Origin: Gammaproteobacteria bacterium
GTDB lineage: Bacteria > Pseudomonadota > Gammaproteobacteria > Steroidobacterales > GCA-2729495
NCBI GenBank assembly: GCA_024229935.1
Contig: JAAERX010000027.1
Coordinates: forward strand, 1 to 64,000
Length of the DNA: 64,000 nucleotides
Direction: 5' to 3'
Shown here: in pieces, positions 18,399-28,112 of the stretch
Numbering within the stretch: the first letter of the stretch is position 1
How the letters are laid out: every line of letters starts with the position of its first letter
Notes under the pieces: model-generated
Seen by the model: the letters and a program-made list of their open reading frames with translations, nothing else
Databases searched by the model: none
What the model was told of the DNA's origin: nothing
Translations under genes and position numbers: made by a program

Positions 18399-19351
18399 AC
18401 GAAAATAAACAAGCAGAAATTATAGATACCAGCCGACTGATCATTAAAAAAGGCTCAAAGAGCTTTGCAACAGCTGCCAAAATATTTGATGAGGAAACAC
18501 GTGATAACGCCTACATGCTGTATGCATGGTGCCGGCACTGTGATGATGTAATTGACAACCAGGAACTTGGTTTTAACAATAAACCTCAAACAGCAGAAAC
18601 CACACAAAAAATCCTTGCAGAATTACGGGAAAAAACTCAGGCAGCTATAGATAACATACCTTCCGAAGATCAGGTTTTTGAAGGCTTACGTTATGTACTG
18701 AAACGGAATGAGATTCCAGGCCGCTATCCACTGGAATTACTCGAAGGCTTTGCAATGGATGCCACAGCCCATAAATACCGAAGCATGGAGGACACCCTGC
18801 AATACTGTTACTACGTAGCAGGTGTGGTCGGCATTATGATGGCCTATGTGATGGGCACAAGAAACCCGGTGGCTTTACAACGTGCAACCGACCTGGGCAT
18901 CGCATTTCAACTCACAAATATTTCCCGCGACATCATTGAGGATGCTCAGGTAGGTCGTATTTATCTGCCCGCTGACTGGTTAACTGAAGCCGGCATACCT
19001 GCAGCTGAAATCACCGAAGCAAAACATTCCCTTAAACTGGCTAAAGTTGTTGAACGACTCCTAAACGAAGCGGACCGTTATTATAATTCTGCCAATGAAG
19101 GGTTACGTGCACTTGGGTTCCGTTCTGCCTGGGCGGTAGCTACCGCAAGGGATATTTACCGTGCTATTAGTGAAACCGTTCGAAAGCGTGGCCAGACCGC
19201 CTGGCAGCAACGTGTCATCATTCGCAAACGAAGAAAATTACTAGGCATCGCAGAAGGCATGCTGGATGCTGCCCGGGCATCACTATTCGATCGACACAAA
19301 ACGCCCACACCCCGTGAAAAGGGGCTCTGGACAGCCCCACCTCTACATTAG
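18395..19351 (+). CDS. crtB: Phytoene synthase
   Basis: A 318-residue squalene/phytoene synthase family protein that condenses two geranylgeranyl diphosphates. The two Asp-rich motifs are CRHCDDVIDN (about residues 47-56) and NISRDIIEDAQVGRIYLP. The GTG start overlaps the crtI stop (GTGA), so the two are translationally coupled. It converges on the ABC permease gene, with only 32 bases between the stops. Confidence 0.95.
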   Translation: MNENKQAEIIDTSRLIIKKGSKSFATAAKIFDEETRDNAYMLYAWCRHCDDVIDNQELGFNNKPQTAETTQKILAELREKTQAAIDNIPSEDQVFEGLRYVLKRNEIPGRYPLELLEGFAMDATAHKYRSMEDTLQYCYYVAGVVGIMMAYVMGTRNPVALQRATDLGIAFQLTNISRDIIEDAQVGRIYLPADWLTEAGIPAAEITEAKHSLKLAKVVERLLNEADRYYNSANEGLRALGFRSAWAVATARDIYRAISETVRKRGQTAWQQRVIIRKRRKLLGIAEGMLDAARASLFDRHKTPTPREKGLWTAPPLH

Positions 19352-19383
19352 TTGCCATTTTATTTGTTCTGGATTCTGGCTAT

Positions 19384-20616
19384 TTAGAGTCTGGCGCGCT
19401 TCAAAGCCAGCCATTGCGCTGCCAGCAAACTCAATAATCCCAACAGCGCCAACAGACCACACGGCAGTAAAATTTCAGCCAGCCCGGCATCACGCCAGAA
19501 CACGGCTGAATAGGCTTCCAGCACCCAGGTATTTGGCGTAAACCAACCAAGTTCTCGCATCCAAATTGGCATAAAAAATCGCGGCACCATACTACCGCCC
19601 AATACCGATGCAATCAGCACAATCACAGTCCATAAACTACGCGCCTGACCTGGTGTATGACAGGCAGCAGCAACCAATAAACTTAAACCCGCAGCTGCCA
19701 TGCACGCCAACACGGTAATTAAGAACCACTCAGTTAAATGTGCAGGCAAATTAACTTCATACACCAACCAGGCGGTGAGAAATATCACCAACATTTGTAC
19801 AAAGCCCTGTACCACCAGAAACATAAATTTACCGTTCACCAGCACTGCCATGCCACCCGGGCCAGCCATGATACGTTCAAGCACACCAGACTCACGTTCT
19901 TCTGTAAGTGAGACTGCCCCTTGCATACAGGAAAATAATAAGAACATAAACGCGACGGCGCCAGCATAGTAAGCAACATGATTGGTAGCTAGTGAACGAC
20001 CAGCCACATCCCTGCGATCAATCATTTCAGCAAAAGACCAGCCACTCTGAGTGCCCATACGAGCACCCGCTCCCATTTCTGCCAAACCAGCAGCTATATC
20101 ACTACGCTGCTCAGGGCTCAGCTCAACAAACTGATCTTCTATAACTGCCACAACACTGCCCAACGCTACATCAGGTAGCGCCTCAAAATAAGCTTTTTGA
20201 ATCTGTCCACTGAGCATCGATGCAGCTACGCCACGCACCGGGTCACTAACAATAAGTATCGGGGCTGGACCAAGACCTGCCACATCATCCAGCGCCCTTG
20301 CGCCCATGGGGAAAACCACACCCACATCAGCAGTACCTTTGGCAACCAGCATCTCTACCTGAGCCCGGCTCTGATTAATATCACCAACTACCTGAAAGGA
20401 ACCACTGGACTGAAGTTCAGTAAGCAGGCGCAGCGCTAACTCATCCTGCACTTCATCTGCAAACGCCACCCGCATCTGTGCAGGCCCACCACTGGTACTG
20501 GAAAAAATAGCGGCCATAACCAGAAAAAATAAAACCGGCAGAAGAAATGCCATCACCAGTGCGCCCCGATCATTTATGAGCGTAAGCAACATGACTCGAA
20601 ACATAGCGCCCGTCAT
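19384..20616 (-). CDS. ABC-2 type transporter permease
   Basis: A 410-residue membrane protein with one N-terminal helix, a large extracytoplasmic domain (about residues 45-215) and five or six helices in the C-terminal half, the ABC-2 exporter layout of the YhhJ/NatB kind. Its start overlaps the stop of the ATP-binding subunit gene by four bases. The substrate is unknown. It sits between crtB and crtE but is on the opposite strand from crtB. Confidence 0.88.
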   Translation of the reverse strand: MTGAMFRVMLLTLINDRGALVMAFLLPVLFFLVMAAIFSSTSGGPAQMRVAFADEVQDELALRLLTELQSSGSFQVVGDINQSRAQVEMLVAKGTADVGVVFPMGARALDDVAGLGPAPILIVSDPVRGVAASMLSGQIQKAYFEALPDVALGSVVAVIEDQFVELSPEQRSDIAAGLAEMGAGARMGTQSGWSFAEMIDRRDVAGRSLATNHVAYYAGAVAFMFLLFSCMQGAVSLTEERESGVLERIMAGPGGMAVLVNGKFMFLVVQGFVQMLVIFLTAWLVYEVNLPAHLTEWFLITVLACMAAAGLSLLVAAACHTPGQARSLWTVIVLIASVLGGSMVPRFFMPIWMRELGWFTPNTWVLEAYSAVFWRDAGLAEILLPCGLLALLGLLSLLAAQWLALKRARL

Positions 20617-21566
20617 TCTGCTGTCCCCGTTTGTCCGAGCTGTTTATCCATCAGTTGCATAAACACACCACCCAGGCCCGGTTCACGTATACGTATTTCT
20701 GCAACATGAGCACCAACAGTTTCCAGATGATGTTCCAACCGGGTGATATCCGCATAATTGCCTGTCAGTGGCCCACTCCATATACGTTCTTCATCAGTAG
20801 AACTTAGACCACTAGTCATAAGTACTTGCTGTGCCTCAGGATTAGCAGCCTGCAGCAACTCAACTACACCTTCTTTTGCGCCACCAAATGCATCCTTGAT
20901 AAGTCCTGCAACAGACCCTTCAAGCAGTAATTTACCTTGTGCCATGAAGGCCGCACGATCGGCAATGGCCGCCGCCTGATCAAAATCATGAGTAATGAAA
21001 AGGATAGCCATACCTGCATTACGCAAATCCTGTAGCAACACATGAATCAACTCACGAGCCTGCATATCTACGCCTACAGTAGGTTCATCAAGCAGCAATA
21101 ACCTGGGGTGATGCAGGGTCCCAGCCACAATATTCAAGCGTCGTTGCATACCACCAGAAAGATTAGTGAGCACATCATCCGCACGATCCTGTAAAGCTGC
21201 ACAGGTGAGCGCTTCATCTACAGCTTTTTTAATTGCACTGCCTTTTAAACCACTGAGCCTGGCGAGCACATCCAGATTATGCCGTGCAGTTAAATGTGGA
21301 TAGAGTGCAATCGTTTGCGGGACAATGCCCAAAGCACTGCGTGCAGAATTATCATTGAGTGGGTTTTTACCCATAACCAGTACACTGCCCGTGTCTAACT
21401 GCAAGCGACCAGCAATTGCACGTAGCAAAGTGGTCTTACCGGCACCGTTCGGCCCCAGCAAAGCCACTATCTCACCCGCTGCCACATTAAGGCTTACATC
21501 ATGTAGCGCCTCACGGCCGACAAAGGCACGACTGGCGTTGCTGATTTTAAGTACGGTTGCAGACAT
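20613..21566 (-). CDS. ABC transporter ATP-binding protein
   Basis: A 317-residue ATPase with Walker A GPNGAGKTTL, signature LSGGMQRRLN, Walker B LLLLDEPTVGVD and the switch His in ITHDFD. The extra C-terminal 90 residues are common in ABC-2 exporters (NatA/CcmA type). It is co-translated with the permease downstream. It lies 96 bases downstream of crtE on the same strand, so co-expression with crtE is possible. Confidence 0.93.
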   Translation of the reverse strand: MSATVLKISNASRAFVGREALHDVSLNVAAGEIVALLGPNGAGKTTLLRAIAGRLQLDTGSVLVMGKNPLNDNSARSALGIVPQTIALYPHLTARHNLDVLARLSGLKGSAIKKAVDEALTCAALQDRADDVLTNLSGGMQRRLNIVAGTLHHPRLLLLDEPTVGVDMQARELIHVLLQDLRNAGMAILFITHDFDQAAAIADRAAFMAQGKLLLEGSVAGLIKDAFGGAKEGVVELLQAANPEAQQVLMTSGLSSTDEERIWSGPLTGNYADITRLEHHLETVGAHVAEIRIREPGLGGVFMQLMDKQLGQTGTAE

Positions 21567-21662
21567 GCTTTACCAAATGTGCGTGGTGTGACAATAAAAA
21601 CTCAGCACCGATAGTACGCGGTTAAGCCGCTAGAGGTAAGACTGCTCTTCAATACTGAAAGA

Positions 21663-22586
21663 CTAATTAAGGGTGTAGTCTTTAGATGCCGGGTTACCAA
21701 GCAAATTCTGGATCAGGCTCTCCAGTGGCTGCATATCGGGTCCAAGTGGCTGCAATGCCTCCATGGCACCTGCAATCATATTGTTTGCATACTCAGTTGC
21801 AGCATCACTGCCAAGCACGCCAACCAGCGTTGGTTTATCAACATCCTGATGAACATCCTTGCCAGTAACAGCTTTGGTGCTATTTACATCAAGTAAATCA
21901 TCGAATGTTTGATACGCAAGTCCAAGATGGGCTGCAAAATTCCTTATGGGCAACAACTGCTCACCCTCCAGACCAGCAACAATGCCTCCAGACTCAGCTG
22001 CTGCTATGAACAGCGCTCCTGTCTTAAGTTCATGTATATGTGTGACTTTATTGCTATCGATTGCAGTTATATCTGCATCAGCTGCAAGATCACGATCCTG
22101 CCCACCTATAAGCCCTTGCATACCAACCGCACGAGCTAAAATCTGTACCAGTCGTGCACGACGAGCATTATCAATGCCCGGAGCTTCACTCATAACCCGA
22201 TAACCCAGGCTCATTAACTCAAGTGCTACCAGAATGGTGGTCGCTTCACCAAAGCGCCGGTGACAACTCAATTTTCCACGGCGAATTTCTGCATCATCCA
22301 TGCAGGGTAAATCATCAACAATAAGTGAAGCGGTATGAATCATTTCAATTGCACAGGCAGGATCAATGGCATCTTCAAATTCGCCACCCAGACACTGCGC
22401 AGAAATCAGGCATATGAGTGGCCGGAGACGTTTACCTGGTGCAAGCAGTGCATAACGCATTGCTGAGGTGAGATTGTTCTCGGAACCCTCACCAGCAATG
22501 ATTTCCCCGAGACGCTCATCAACCCGATGGCATAAATCCTGTGACAGCAACTGAATATTTGCATTTTTTTCAATCATTTTTGGCAA
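21663..22586 (-). CDS. crtE: Polyprenyl diphosphate synthase, probable GGPP synthase
   Basis: A 307-residue trans-isoprenyl diphosphate synthase. The first Asp-rich motif is DDLPCMDD and the second DDLLD, with GKRLRPLICL upstream. The family makes FPP or GGPP. Its location beside the carotenoid genes supports GGPP for CrtB. It is on the opposite strand from crtY-crtI-crtB and apart from them, so it has its own promoter. Assignment as IspA (FPP) is the main alternative. Confidence 0.85.
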   Translation of the reverse strand: MPKMIEKNANIQLLSQDLCHRVDERLGEIIAGEGSENNLTSAMRYALLAPGKRLRPLICLISAQCLGGEFEDAIDPACAIEMIHTASLIVDDLPCMDDAEIRRGKLSCHRRFGEATTILVALELMSLGYRVMSEAPGIDNARRARLVQILARAVGMQGLIGGQDRDLAADADITAIDSNKVTHIHELKTGALFIAAAESGGIVAGLEGEQLLPIRNFAAHLGLAYQTFDDLLDVNSTKAVTGKDVHQDVDKPTLVGVLGSDAATEYANNMIAGAMEALQPLGPDMQPLESLIQNLLGNPASKDYTLN

Positions 22587-22708
22587 ACCAACAAAGGATT
22601 AAAACCACATTAATACTACACTGACACACTGCAACCAGCATGATCAAGTGATATCTGGACTTAATATACGCACCTGGAAATCGCAGATGCTACGCCACAG
22701 ATATAAAC

Positions 22709-23212
22709 CTAGATATTCCTTGAATCATACGCCCAGTGCAGCAATGCCTGTCGCTGTCGGGGTCTGCAGCTCAAATCCCAGGGCTCACAGTTTCTTTTTA
22801 GCTGCGCAATGTGACGACGCATGTTTTTCCAGCGCTTGATCTGCCGTGGATCATCTTCACAACGGCGGCCCATGTAATAACGGCAATACCACTGAAACCA
22901 ACCGCGCGGGTCTTCAGAATATATCCAACCCTTATCACGCCAGTAAGACAATGACCTGGAGGCATTTACTTTAAAATAATTAATCTCCGGGTCATGAAAT
23001 TTTGGGCTTAACCGGGCTTTTATATACCAATGATCTGGAAACTCATCACTACAGTCAGTCATGTATTTACCACCAAAAACCCCAAGCTCCAGCATTTTCC
23101 GGGGGGAAAGTTGTGGCTGGAACTCGGGGGTGAAACAATCACCTACAGGCTGAGTCAGGAAGTATTCGTAATGCGACTGCATACAATCTGAAACAACAAT
23201 CAGCTCTGCCAT
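22709..23212 (-). CDS. Conserved hypothetical protein (RGWFQWYCRYYMGRR family)
   Basis: A 167-residue soluble protein rich in Trp, Tyr and Arg. Recognisable conserved blocks are SPRKMLELGVFGGKYMTDC, DPRGWFQWYCRYYMGRR and CRPRQRQALLHWAYDSR. I have seen this pattern in an uncharacterised family found in bacteria and some eukaryotes; no function is known to me. It starts 11 bases after the stop of a 47-residue membrane peptide gene, which suggests a two-gene transcript. Confidence 0.7.
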   Translation of the reverse strand: MAELIVVSDCMQSHYEYFLTQPVGDCFTPEFQPQLSPRKMLELGVFGGKYMTDCSDEFPDHWYIKARLSPKFHDPEINYFKVNASRSLSYWRDKGWIYSEDPRGWFQWYCRYYMGRRCEDDPRQIKRWKNMRRHIAQLKRNCEPWDLSCRPRQRQALLHWAYDSRNI

Positions 23213-23223
23213 AATGATCTGCG

Positions 23224-23367
23224 CTACTCAAATGGAGACTTATCCAGCTCAGCTAACTTTTGTTTATTTATCACTTTCTTCTTGTAATCAATAAACTGAA
23301 TCACCATAAGTGTAGCCAGACAACTTAGTGCAACGATAACTACTATTACCGATAAAAAGACATCCAT
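23224..23367 (-). CDS. Small single-helix membrane protein (47 aa)
   Basis: ATG at 23367 with AGGAG 8 bases upstream. The peptide has one hydrophobic helix (residues 3-23, FLSVIVVIVALSCLATLMV) and then a basic tail with KKK and an acidic end. The length, ribosome site and position directly before the 167-residue gene support a real gene. No family recognised. Confidence 0.55.
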   Translation of the reverse strand: MDVFLSVIVVIVALSCLATLMVIQFIDYKKKVINKQKLAELDKSPFE

Positions 23368-23457
23368 TACTTTCTCCTCTAAAAAGGTTCACAACAAAAC
23401 CAACTAAGGCAGTAACTTGTGAGCCCTCACCATTTATATCCGTCAATAAAAAGCCAC

Positions 23458-24129
23458 CTAAAAGTCATTTATTACTTCTACATCAACGGGCAGGCTATTT
23501 ACTGCCAACATAACTTCATTGCGGCGCAAGAAGGGCAATGAAAATGGTGCGTTATATGCAGCTCTCTGAACTTCACCAACACCAGAAATATTCTGAGCAT
23601 CAAGATGCGCTCTAAGTTCAGCCTCGCGGTACTCATAATTTTTTTCTGTCCAGCGTCCTGAAAACTGCAATACCGCCATCAATTTTCCAGGGACCTCACG
23701 AACATATACACGCTTGTCGGTCGGAACCGGCGCGGTTTTTAGGGTGTAATCAGTAGGGAGCATAAAAGAAACACGCCAGCCATCAGCAGATTCACCCTGT
23801 TGAACGGGCACTGTCATAGCAATTTTTTCACTGGGAGCCTGCTCAACCGGAGCAGTCATAGCAATCTTTGCCTGACCTTGATTAGCACCAGTTATGTATT
23901 TGAACAAACGCCGGAAACCTTCGTCACCAGCGTCTTTATAATCATCAGTATTTTCAATAACCGTTTCAGATACCAGATAAGGCTCATACTGACGGTATTC
24001 AACAGTGTCGTCCTCATAAAGAACGGTGTAATCAGGCTGCTCATAACTCATGGCACTTTCTCCTGTAAACAGAAAGCCGGTAATCAATACCATCTGGCTT
24101 GACGTTCGCACCCAGTTATTGACTAACAT
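23458..24129 (-). CDS. SOUL family haem-binding protein
   Basis: A 223-residue protein with an N-terminal hydrophobic segment (residues 13-25), so probably exported or anchored. The SOUL domain is recognised by DYTVLYEDDTVEYRQYEPYL, then GEKIAMTAPV-like blocks (AKIAMTAPVEQ and SEKIAMTVPVQQ), and PFSLPFLRRNEVML at the end. Bacterial SOUL proteins bind haem or porphyrin, and their genes often cluster with carotenoid and light-response genes. It is divergent from the CIA30 gene. Confidence 0.9.
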   Translation of the reverse strand: MLVNNWVRTSSQMVLITGFLFTGESAMSYEQPDYTVLYEDDTVEYRQYEPYLVSETVIENTDDYKDAGDEGFRRLFKYITGANQGQAKIAMTAPVEQAPSEKIAMTVPVQQGESADGWRVSFMLPTDYTLKTAPVPTDKRVYVREVPGKLMAVLQFSGRWTEKNYEYREAELRAHLDAQNISGVGEVQRAAYNAPFSLPFLRRNEVMLAVNSLPVDVEVINDF

Positions 24130-24321
24130 TTTAATTCTCCGAATAGGCAGTGTTTATATTTGCTTCACGTCTTCTTTCGATATCAATATTTTTTTAGACC
24201 CATAGAATTTACAAAAATTCTTACGGCAGAAAATTTAATTACCGGGTCTGAATTTCAGCCTTCTGCGTATATATAGATAAGCAAACAAAAAACGGCATTA
24301 CACTGGAGCAGGAGGTTAAAG

Positions 24322-24960
24322 ATGAATACATACAGACGTTCATTAATGGCCGCAGCAGGCGCAGCAACATTAGCCCCACTCATTAATTGCATGGCGAGAG
24401 CAGCACGACCAGACAGAAAGCAGACTGAGAATAACCAGATAAATGAGCAAGCAAAAAAATTAGTGCTCAGTAATTTTACTAATGGCTACATACTGCCCGG
24501 AGCAAACTGGCGTGGCTTTAGTGACCAGGTTATGGGCGGCGTCTCCAATGCTAAACTCGATTCTGCAACTATTGCAGGGAAAAACTGTATACAACTCACC
24601 GGCACTGTTACTCGTGAGAACAATGGCGGTTTTATCCAAATGGCTCTGTATTTTGGTGCTAATAATGATGAATTTGATGGTTCTGCCTATAAAGGCCTGG
24701 AGCTTCTGGTATACGGCAATAACGAAGACTACAACCTGCATGTTCGAACATCAGACTGCGGCTGGTATGATGAATCATATCGCATGACTTTTTATGCTGA
24801 ACCTTTATGGCAGAAAATTCGAATTCCATGGGAAACATTCGAAGCGAACAAGGTAGAGGCACCTCTGAATAGCTCGCATCTACAACGCATTGCTATTCTT
24901 GGCTGGATGCGTGAATTTGAAGCTAATGTAGCACTGGCAGAGATTTCACTTTACAGCTGA
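24322..24960 (+). CDS. CIA30 family protein
   Basis: A 212-residue protein with a YRRSLMAAAGAATLAP leader that resembles a Tat-like or Sec signal. The CIA30 domain (complex I intermediate-associated protein 30 fold, a galactose-binding-like jelly roll) is marked by WRGFSDQVMGGVSNAKL and RNNGGFIQM-like residues. Bacterial members have unknown function and often occur in light-response or carotenoid neighbourhoods. A strong GGAGG ribosome site precedes the ATG. It is divergent from the SOUL gene, with a shared 192-base promoter region. Confidence 0.85.
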   Translation: MNTYRRSLMAAAGAATLAPLINCMARAARPDRKQTENNQINEQAKKLVLSNFTNGYILPGANWRGFSDQVMGGVSNAKLDSATIAGKNCIQLTGTVTRENNGGFIQMALYFGANNDEFDGSAYKGLELLVYGNNEDYNLHVRTSDCGWYDESYRMTFYAEPLWQKIRIPWETFEANKVEAPLNSSHLQRIAILGWMREFEANVALAEISLYS

Positions 24961-25072
24961 CAAGCTAATCTAAATGGGAGCCCTGCACCCACCTGACCAG
25001 GTGAAAAACACAGGCGAGATCTCATTACGGGCACCGCGCTGATTCTTAATAAAATAGAATTAAAAAAAGAGC

Positions 25073-25471
25073 TCAGCCCCCGGAATTAGCAATAACATGT
25101 TCAAGCTGGTTTTTGAGGTCAGTTACTTTAGCAATGTCCTGAAATATAAGTTCCGCACCATCACCTTCTTTTGCGTAAAGCACCAACGTACCAATACCAA
25201 GCATTTTTTGCTTTATTGTCTGAGTCAGTTCAACCTTGTGCAGGTTTTTTAGTTCCAGTGACCGTGTGGTTCTTGTAAAGACCCCCTGATGAGCTTCTGC
25301 TTTATGTTCATTTACTGTGTAGTGCTTTCCACGACGATCAAGAACAGCCCACATGATAAGAAGTACACCAATAGTTAATATTAGTGTAGCTATGCCAAAA
25401 AGAATTAAAAGCCAGTACCCTCGCCATGCAGGCTTGGCATCATAAGAAATATCGGTCAAAGCATGCCTCAT
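25073..25471 (-). CDS. PH domain-containing membrane protein (bPH2-like)
   Basis: About 132 residues from the ATG at 25471 (a longer frame from 25549 adds a less typical leader). Two hydrophobic helices (about 20-47) are followed by a bacterial PH-like domain with YTVNEHKAEAHQGVFTRTTRSLEL, a typical membrane-flanked domain pattern. The role is unknown. The start is uncertain because neither ATG has a good ribosome site. Confidence 0.7.
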   Translation of the reverse strand: MRHALTDISYDAKPAWRGYWLLILFGIATLILTIGVLLIMWAVLDRRGKHYTVNEHKAEAHQGVFTRTTRSLELKNLHKVELTQTIKQKMLGIGTLVLYAKEGDGAELIFQDIAKVTDLKNQLEHVIANSGG

Positions 25472-25685
25472 GGATAAATCACCCGGAACAGTTTCATAGT
25501 CGTTTAGTACAGCAGCACAACAGAGCAACAAAAAACCCGTCGAAGGCATCGCAGTTAATAATATTTAACCTCTGACACCAGACCTTATTAACTGCCAGCG
25601 GCACTCCTGCTGCATACCCGTACTTATACCTAAAGGAAGAAGAATAACTATTCAAACAGGTTAGTTTTTTGAGATCAGCCCTTAA

Positions 25686-26162
25686 TCATTTTTTGCCGTA
25701 GTCACCTTCAAGTGAGCCCGCATCATCATTGCTCGCGGTGCGCCAGCCACCTTCCATCAACCCTAACTGCTGCATCATTCCAAGTGAGTCTTCATTTCCC
25801 CAGCGGGCACAGATTTTCCCATCTCGTATCTGATACGTGTCTGTAGCCGTAATTCTGTAAGTTTTACCGGTGGCGGGTATACCCATAAAGGTACCAGTCA
25901 TAGTGCCTTCAGTAATAGTACGTGATACCACCCGGTCGCCATCACACAGTGTAAATTCGGGCGTTAATAATCGATCGGGAAATGCCTTTTTAAACATAGG
26001 CAAATACGCACGGAATGCAGCCGGGCCTGTCGGCGCTCCAGGGTAGCCATCATGATTGAAAAAATCCTCAGTAAAAAATTCTTCCAGGCGATCCAGGTCC
26101 TGCTGATTAAAGATCACATCGATAACATTAAGAATAAGTGTTTTGTTGGCTTCTGCTGACAT
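25686..26162 (-). CDS. SnoaL-like (NTF2 fold) ester cyclase family protein
   Basis: A 158-residue soluble protein. Residues EFFTEDFFNHDGYPGAPTGPAAFRAYL and GTFMGIPATGK, with an IRDGKICARWG end, are typical of the SnoaL-like polyketide cyclase/ester cyclase family. The reaction is unknown; many members bind small hydrophobic compounds. It is 36 bases downstream of the next gene on the same strand. Confidence 0.85.
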   Translation of the reverse strand: MSAEANKTLILNVIDVIFNQQDLDRLEEFFTEDFFNHDGYPGAPTGPAAFRAYLPMFKKAFPDRLLTPEFTLCDGDRVVSRTITEGTMTGTFMGIPATGKTYRITATDTYQIRDGKICARWGNEDSLGMMQQLGLMEGGWRTASNDDAGSLEGDYGKK

Positions 26163-26198
26163 TAGCGCTCCTGTATTTAGTGAGATCTGAATTTAGCA

Positions 26199-26582
26199 TT
26201 AACCAAACTGGACATGCTCACCATCTGTATCAAAGGAAATGTAACTGGATATATCTCCTCCCCTGAGAATAGTGTGTTCCATTACCTGCATCGGGCCTTC
26301 AACTTCTTCGGCAGTAGGTAACTTACCATTCTCACCTGATACACCAGCCACCATAACGATTTGCCAACTTTGTCCTTTTTGCGCAACCTCTTCAGCCAGC
26401 GCTTCAAAGCTTGTCAGTTCATCAGGGGCCTTACTTATATGCATAACCGGCTGTAATTGCCCACCCTGCCCCTGGCTAAACAAAAAGGCCTCTTCTGGTG
26501 TGTGTTCCTCAGGCAACACGGCATCCAAAAAAATAAACAAGAGCCTCTTTGGCTCTGGCTCCTGCCGGGTCACTTCTAGCAT
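26199..26582 (-). CDS. Conserved small protein often labelled ribonucleotide reductase alpha-like
   Basis: A 127-residue protein from the ATG at 26582. The pattern EPKRLLFIFLDAVLP, then GQGGQLQPVM, FEALAEEVAQKGQSW and MEHTILRGGDI matches a small family often named ribonucleotide reductase subunit alpha without proof. It lacks any catalytic reductase domain, so that name is not used as a function. The frame stays open and family-like upstream (AIEFAT before the Met) as far as a stop near 26666, without ATG, GTG or TTG, so the true start may be unusual. Confidence 0.6.
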   Translation of the reverse strand: MLEVTRQEPEPKRLLFIFLDAVLPEEHTPEEAFLFSQGQGGQLQPVMHISKAPDELTSFEALAEEVAQKGQSWQIVMVAGVSGENGKLPTAEEVEGPMQVMEHTILRGGDISSYISFDTDGEHVQFG

Positions 26583-26813
26583 CGTGGCAAATTCTATCGC
26601 CTCAGGAACTCCAATAGCTTCACCGTTATATTCTGTAGGTTCGATTGTTTTATTCCTTTCTTATTGTCTTTTAATATGGCTAATAAAAAATCAGAATACA
26701 TTTTAAAATCTATTCTGGTGTCAGCCCTCAATTTTTATTTGCCCTACCACACCCACCAAAGCGCATCCGTACTATACCCAATCATCAGGAAATTAGTTGC
26801 TTACACCTAAGAT

Positions 26814-28004
26814 TTATACAACCTGGCCTGCTGCCTGCGCCGATGACCAAGCCCACTGAAAGTTAAACCCACCCAGATGCCCGGTAACATCAACAACCTC
26901 GCCAATACAATACAAACCTGGATGCCGTTTACTTTCCATCGTACGGGATGACAACTCATCTGTATCAATACCCCCAAGTGTAACCTCGGCTGTTCGGTAA
27001 CCTTCCGTTGCAGCTGGTCTCAACTCCCAGTTATTAATCTGCTGGGCAATATTACGCAGCAGTTCATCAGACAATTCACTAAGCCTGACCTCAGAATATT
27101 TGGGCCACCATAGTGCCTGTAATTCAAGTACCAATGCGCGTGGCAATAGTTCTGTAAGTACCGTCCGCAGCAATACCTTTGGTTGCTTCAGCTTGGCCTG
27201 CAGCAACCAGTCCTCTACAGGTTGTTCCGGCAGCAAATTCACATAAATGCTTTCGCCAGGTCGCCAGTAACTGGAAATCTGCAATATGGCAGGGCCACTC
27301 AAACCTCTGTGGGTGAAGAGAATGCTTTCAGTAAATGACACGCCACCCTCTTCATTACTGACTGTTGCAGATACGCTTAGACCAGTTAATCGACCAGTTA
27401 ACTCATGCAAGCCCCCTGTAAAAGTAAATGGCACCAAACCGGCACGTGTATCGAGAACCTGCAAACCAAATTGGCGTGCAAGTCGATAACCAAGATCAGA
27501 TGCACCCATTTTTGGAATTGATAAGCCACCGGTCGCAAGTACCAGTGACTCACTACTAAACGTTGCATTACCGGTAATCACTTCAAAGCATTCATTCTTA
27601 TTTACTGCTTCAATATCTACATCAGTACAGATCTTGACCCCTGCCTGAGTGCATTCGGCTTCCAGCATCGCAAGAATGCCTTTAGCCGTATCATCACAGA
27701 ACAGCTGCCCCAATGCCTTTTCGTGATACGCAATACCATGCAGCTCAACAAGTGCAACAAAATCCCACTGTGTGTAACGACTAAGAGCTGATTTGCAGAA
27801 ATGAGGGTTAGCTGAAATAAATTGCGAAGGCTCACAATGCACATTGGTAAAATTGCATCGTCCACCTCCGGACATGAGGATTTTCTTACCTGTTTTGTTT
27901 GCACCTTCCAGCACCACAACATGACGACCACGCTGACCTGCCGCAATAGCACACATCAACCCCGCAGCACCACCACCAATAATAATGACGTCATAGTTAT
28001 TCAC
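26814..28004 (-). CDS. NAD(P)/FAD-dependent oxidoreductase, HI0933/YhiN family
   Basis: A 396-residue flavoprotein. The FAD motif is [20 protein letters not shown], followed by [16 protein letters not shown], which is diagnostic of the HI0933 (BaiN/YhiN) family, and GGVDT-like residues ([17 protein letters not shown]) with [18 protein letters not shown] at the C terminus. The physiological substrate is unknown. It appears monocistronic and is divergent from ppnP. Confidence 0.93.
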   Translation of the reverse strand: MNNYDVIIIGGGAAGLMCAIAAGQRGRHVVVLEGANKTGKKILMSGGGRCNFTNVHCEPSQFISANPHFCKSALSRYTQWDFVALVELHGIAYHEKALGQLFCDDTAKGILAMLEAECTQAGVKICTDVDIEAVNKNECFEVITGNATFSSESLVLATGGLSIPKMGASDLGYRLARQFGLQVLDTRAGLVPFTFTGGLHELTGRLTGLSVSATVSNEEGGVSFTESILFTHRGLSGPAILQISSYWRPGESIYVNLLPEQPVEDWLLQAKLKQPKVLLRTVLTELLPRALVLELQALWWPKYSEVRLSELSDELLRNIAQQINNWELRPAATEGYRTAEVTLGGIDTDELSSRTMESKRHPGLYCIGEVVDVTGHLGGFNFQWAWSSAQAAGQVV

Positions 28005-28029
28005 TACTGCAATATAGCGGATAACACCT

Positions 28030-28042
28030 GGGGTCTGACACT
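28030..28042. repeat. Degenerate palindrome GGGGTCTGACACT, copy 5
   Basis: Imperfect copy of the dispersed palindrome between the divergent YhiN-like gene and ppnP. Confidence 0.45.
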
Positions 28043-28112
28043 AAAATTTTTGAAGCCCAGCCCCAGGAAAGTAAGTAAACTCAGCCACAGATTCCATAAC
28101 GAGAGAAACAAG

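Noticed and set aside
27822-28112. Longer start for ppnP
   Set aside because: It would overlap the divergent flavoprotein gene, and PpnP proteins are about 95-105 residues, which fits the ATG at 28113.
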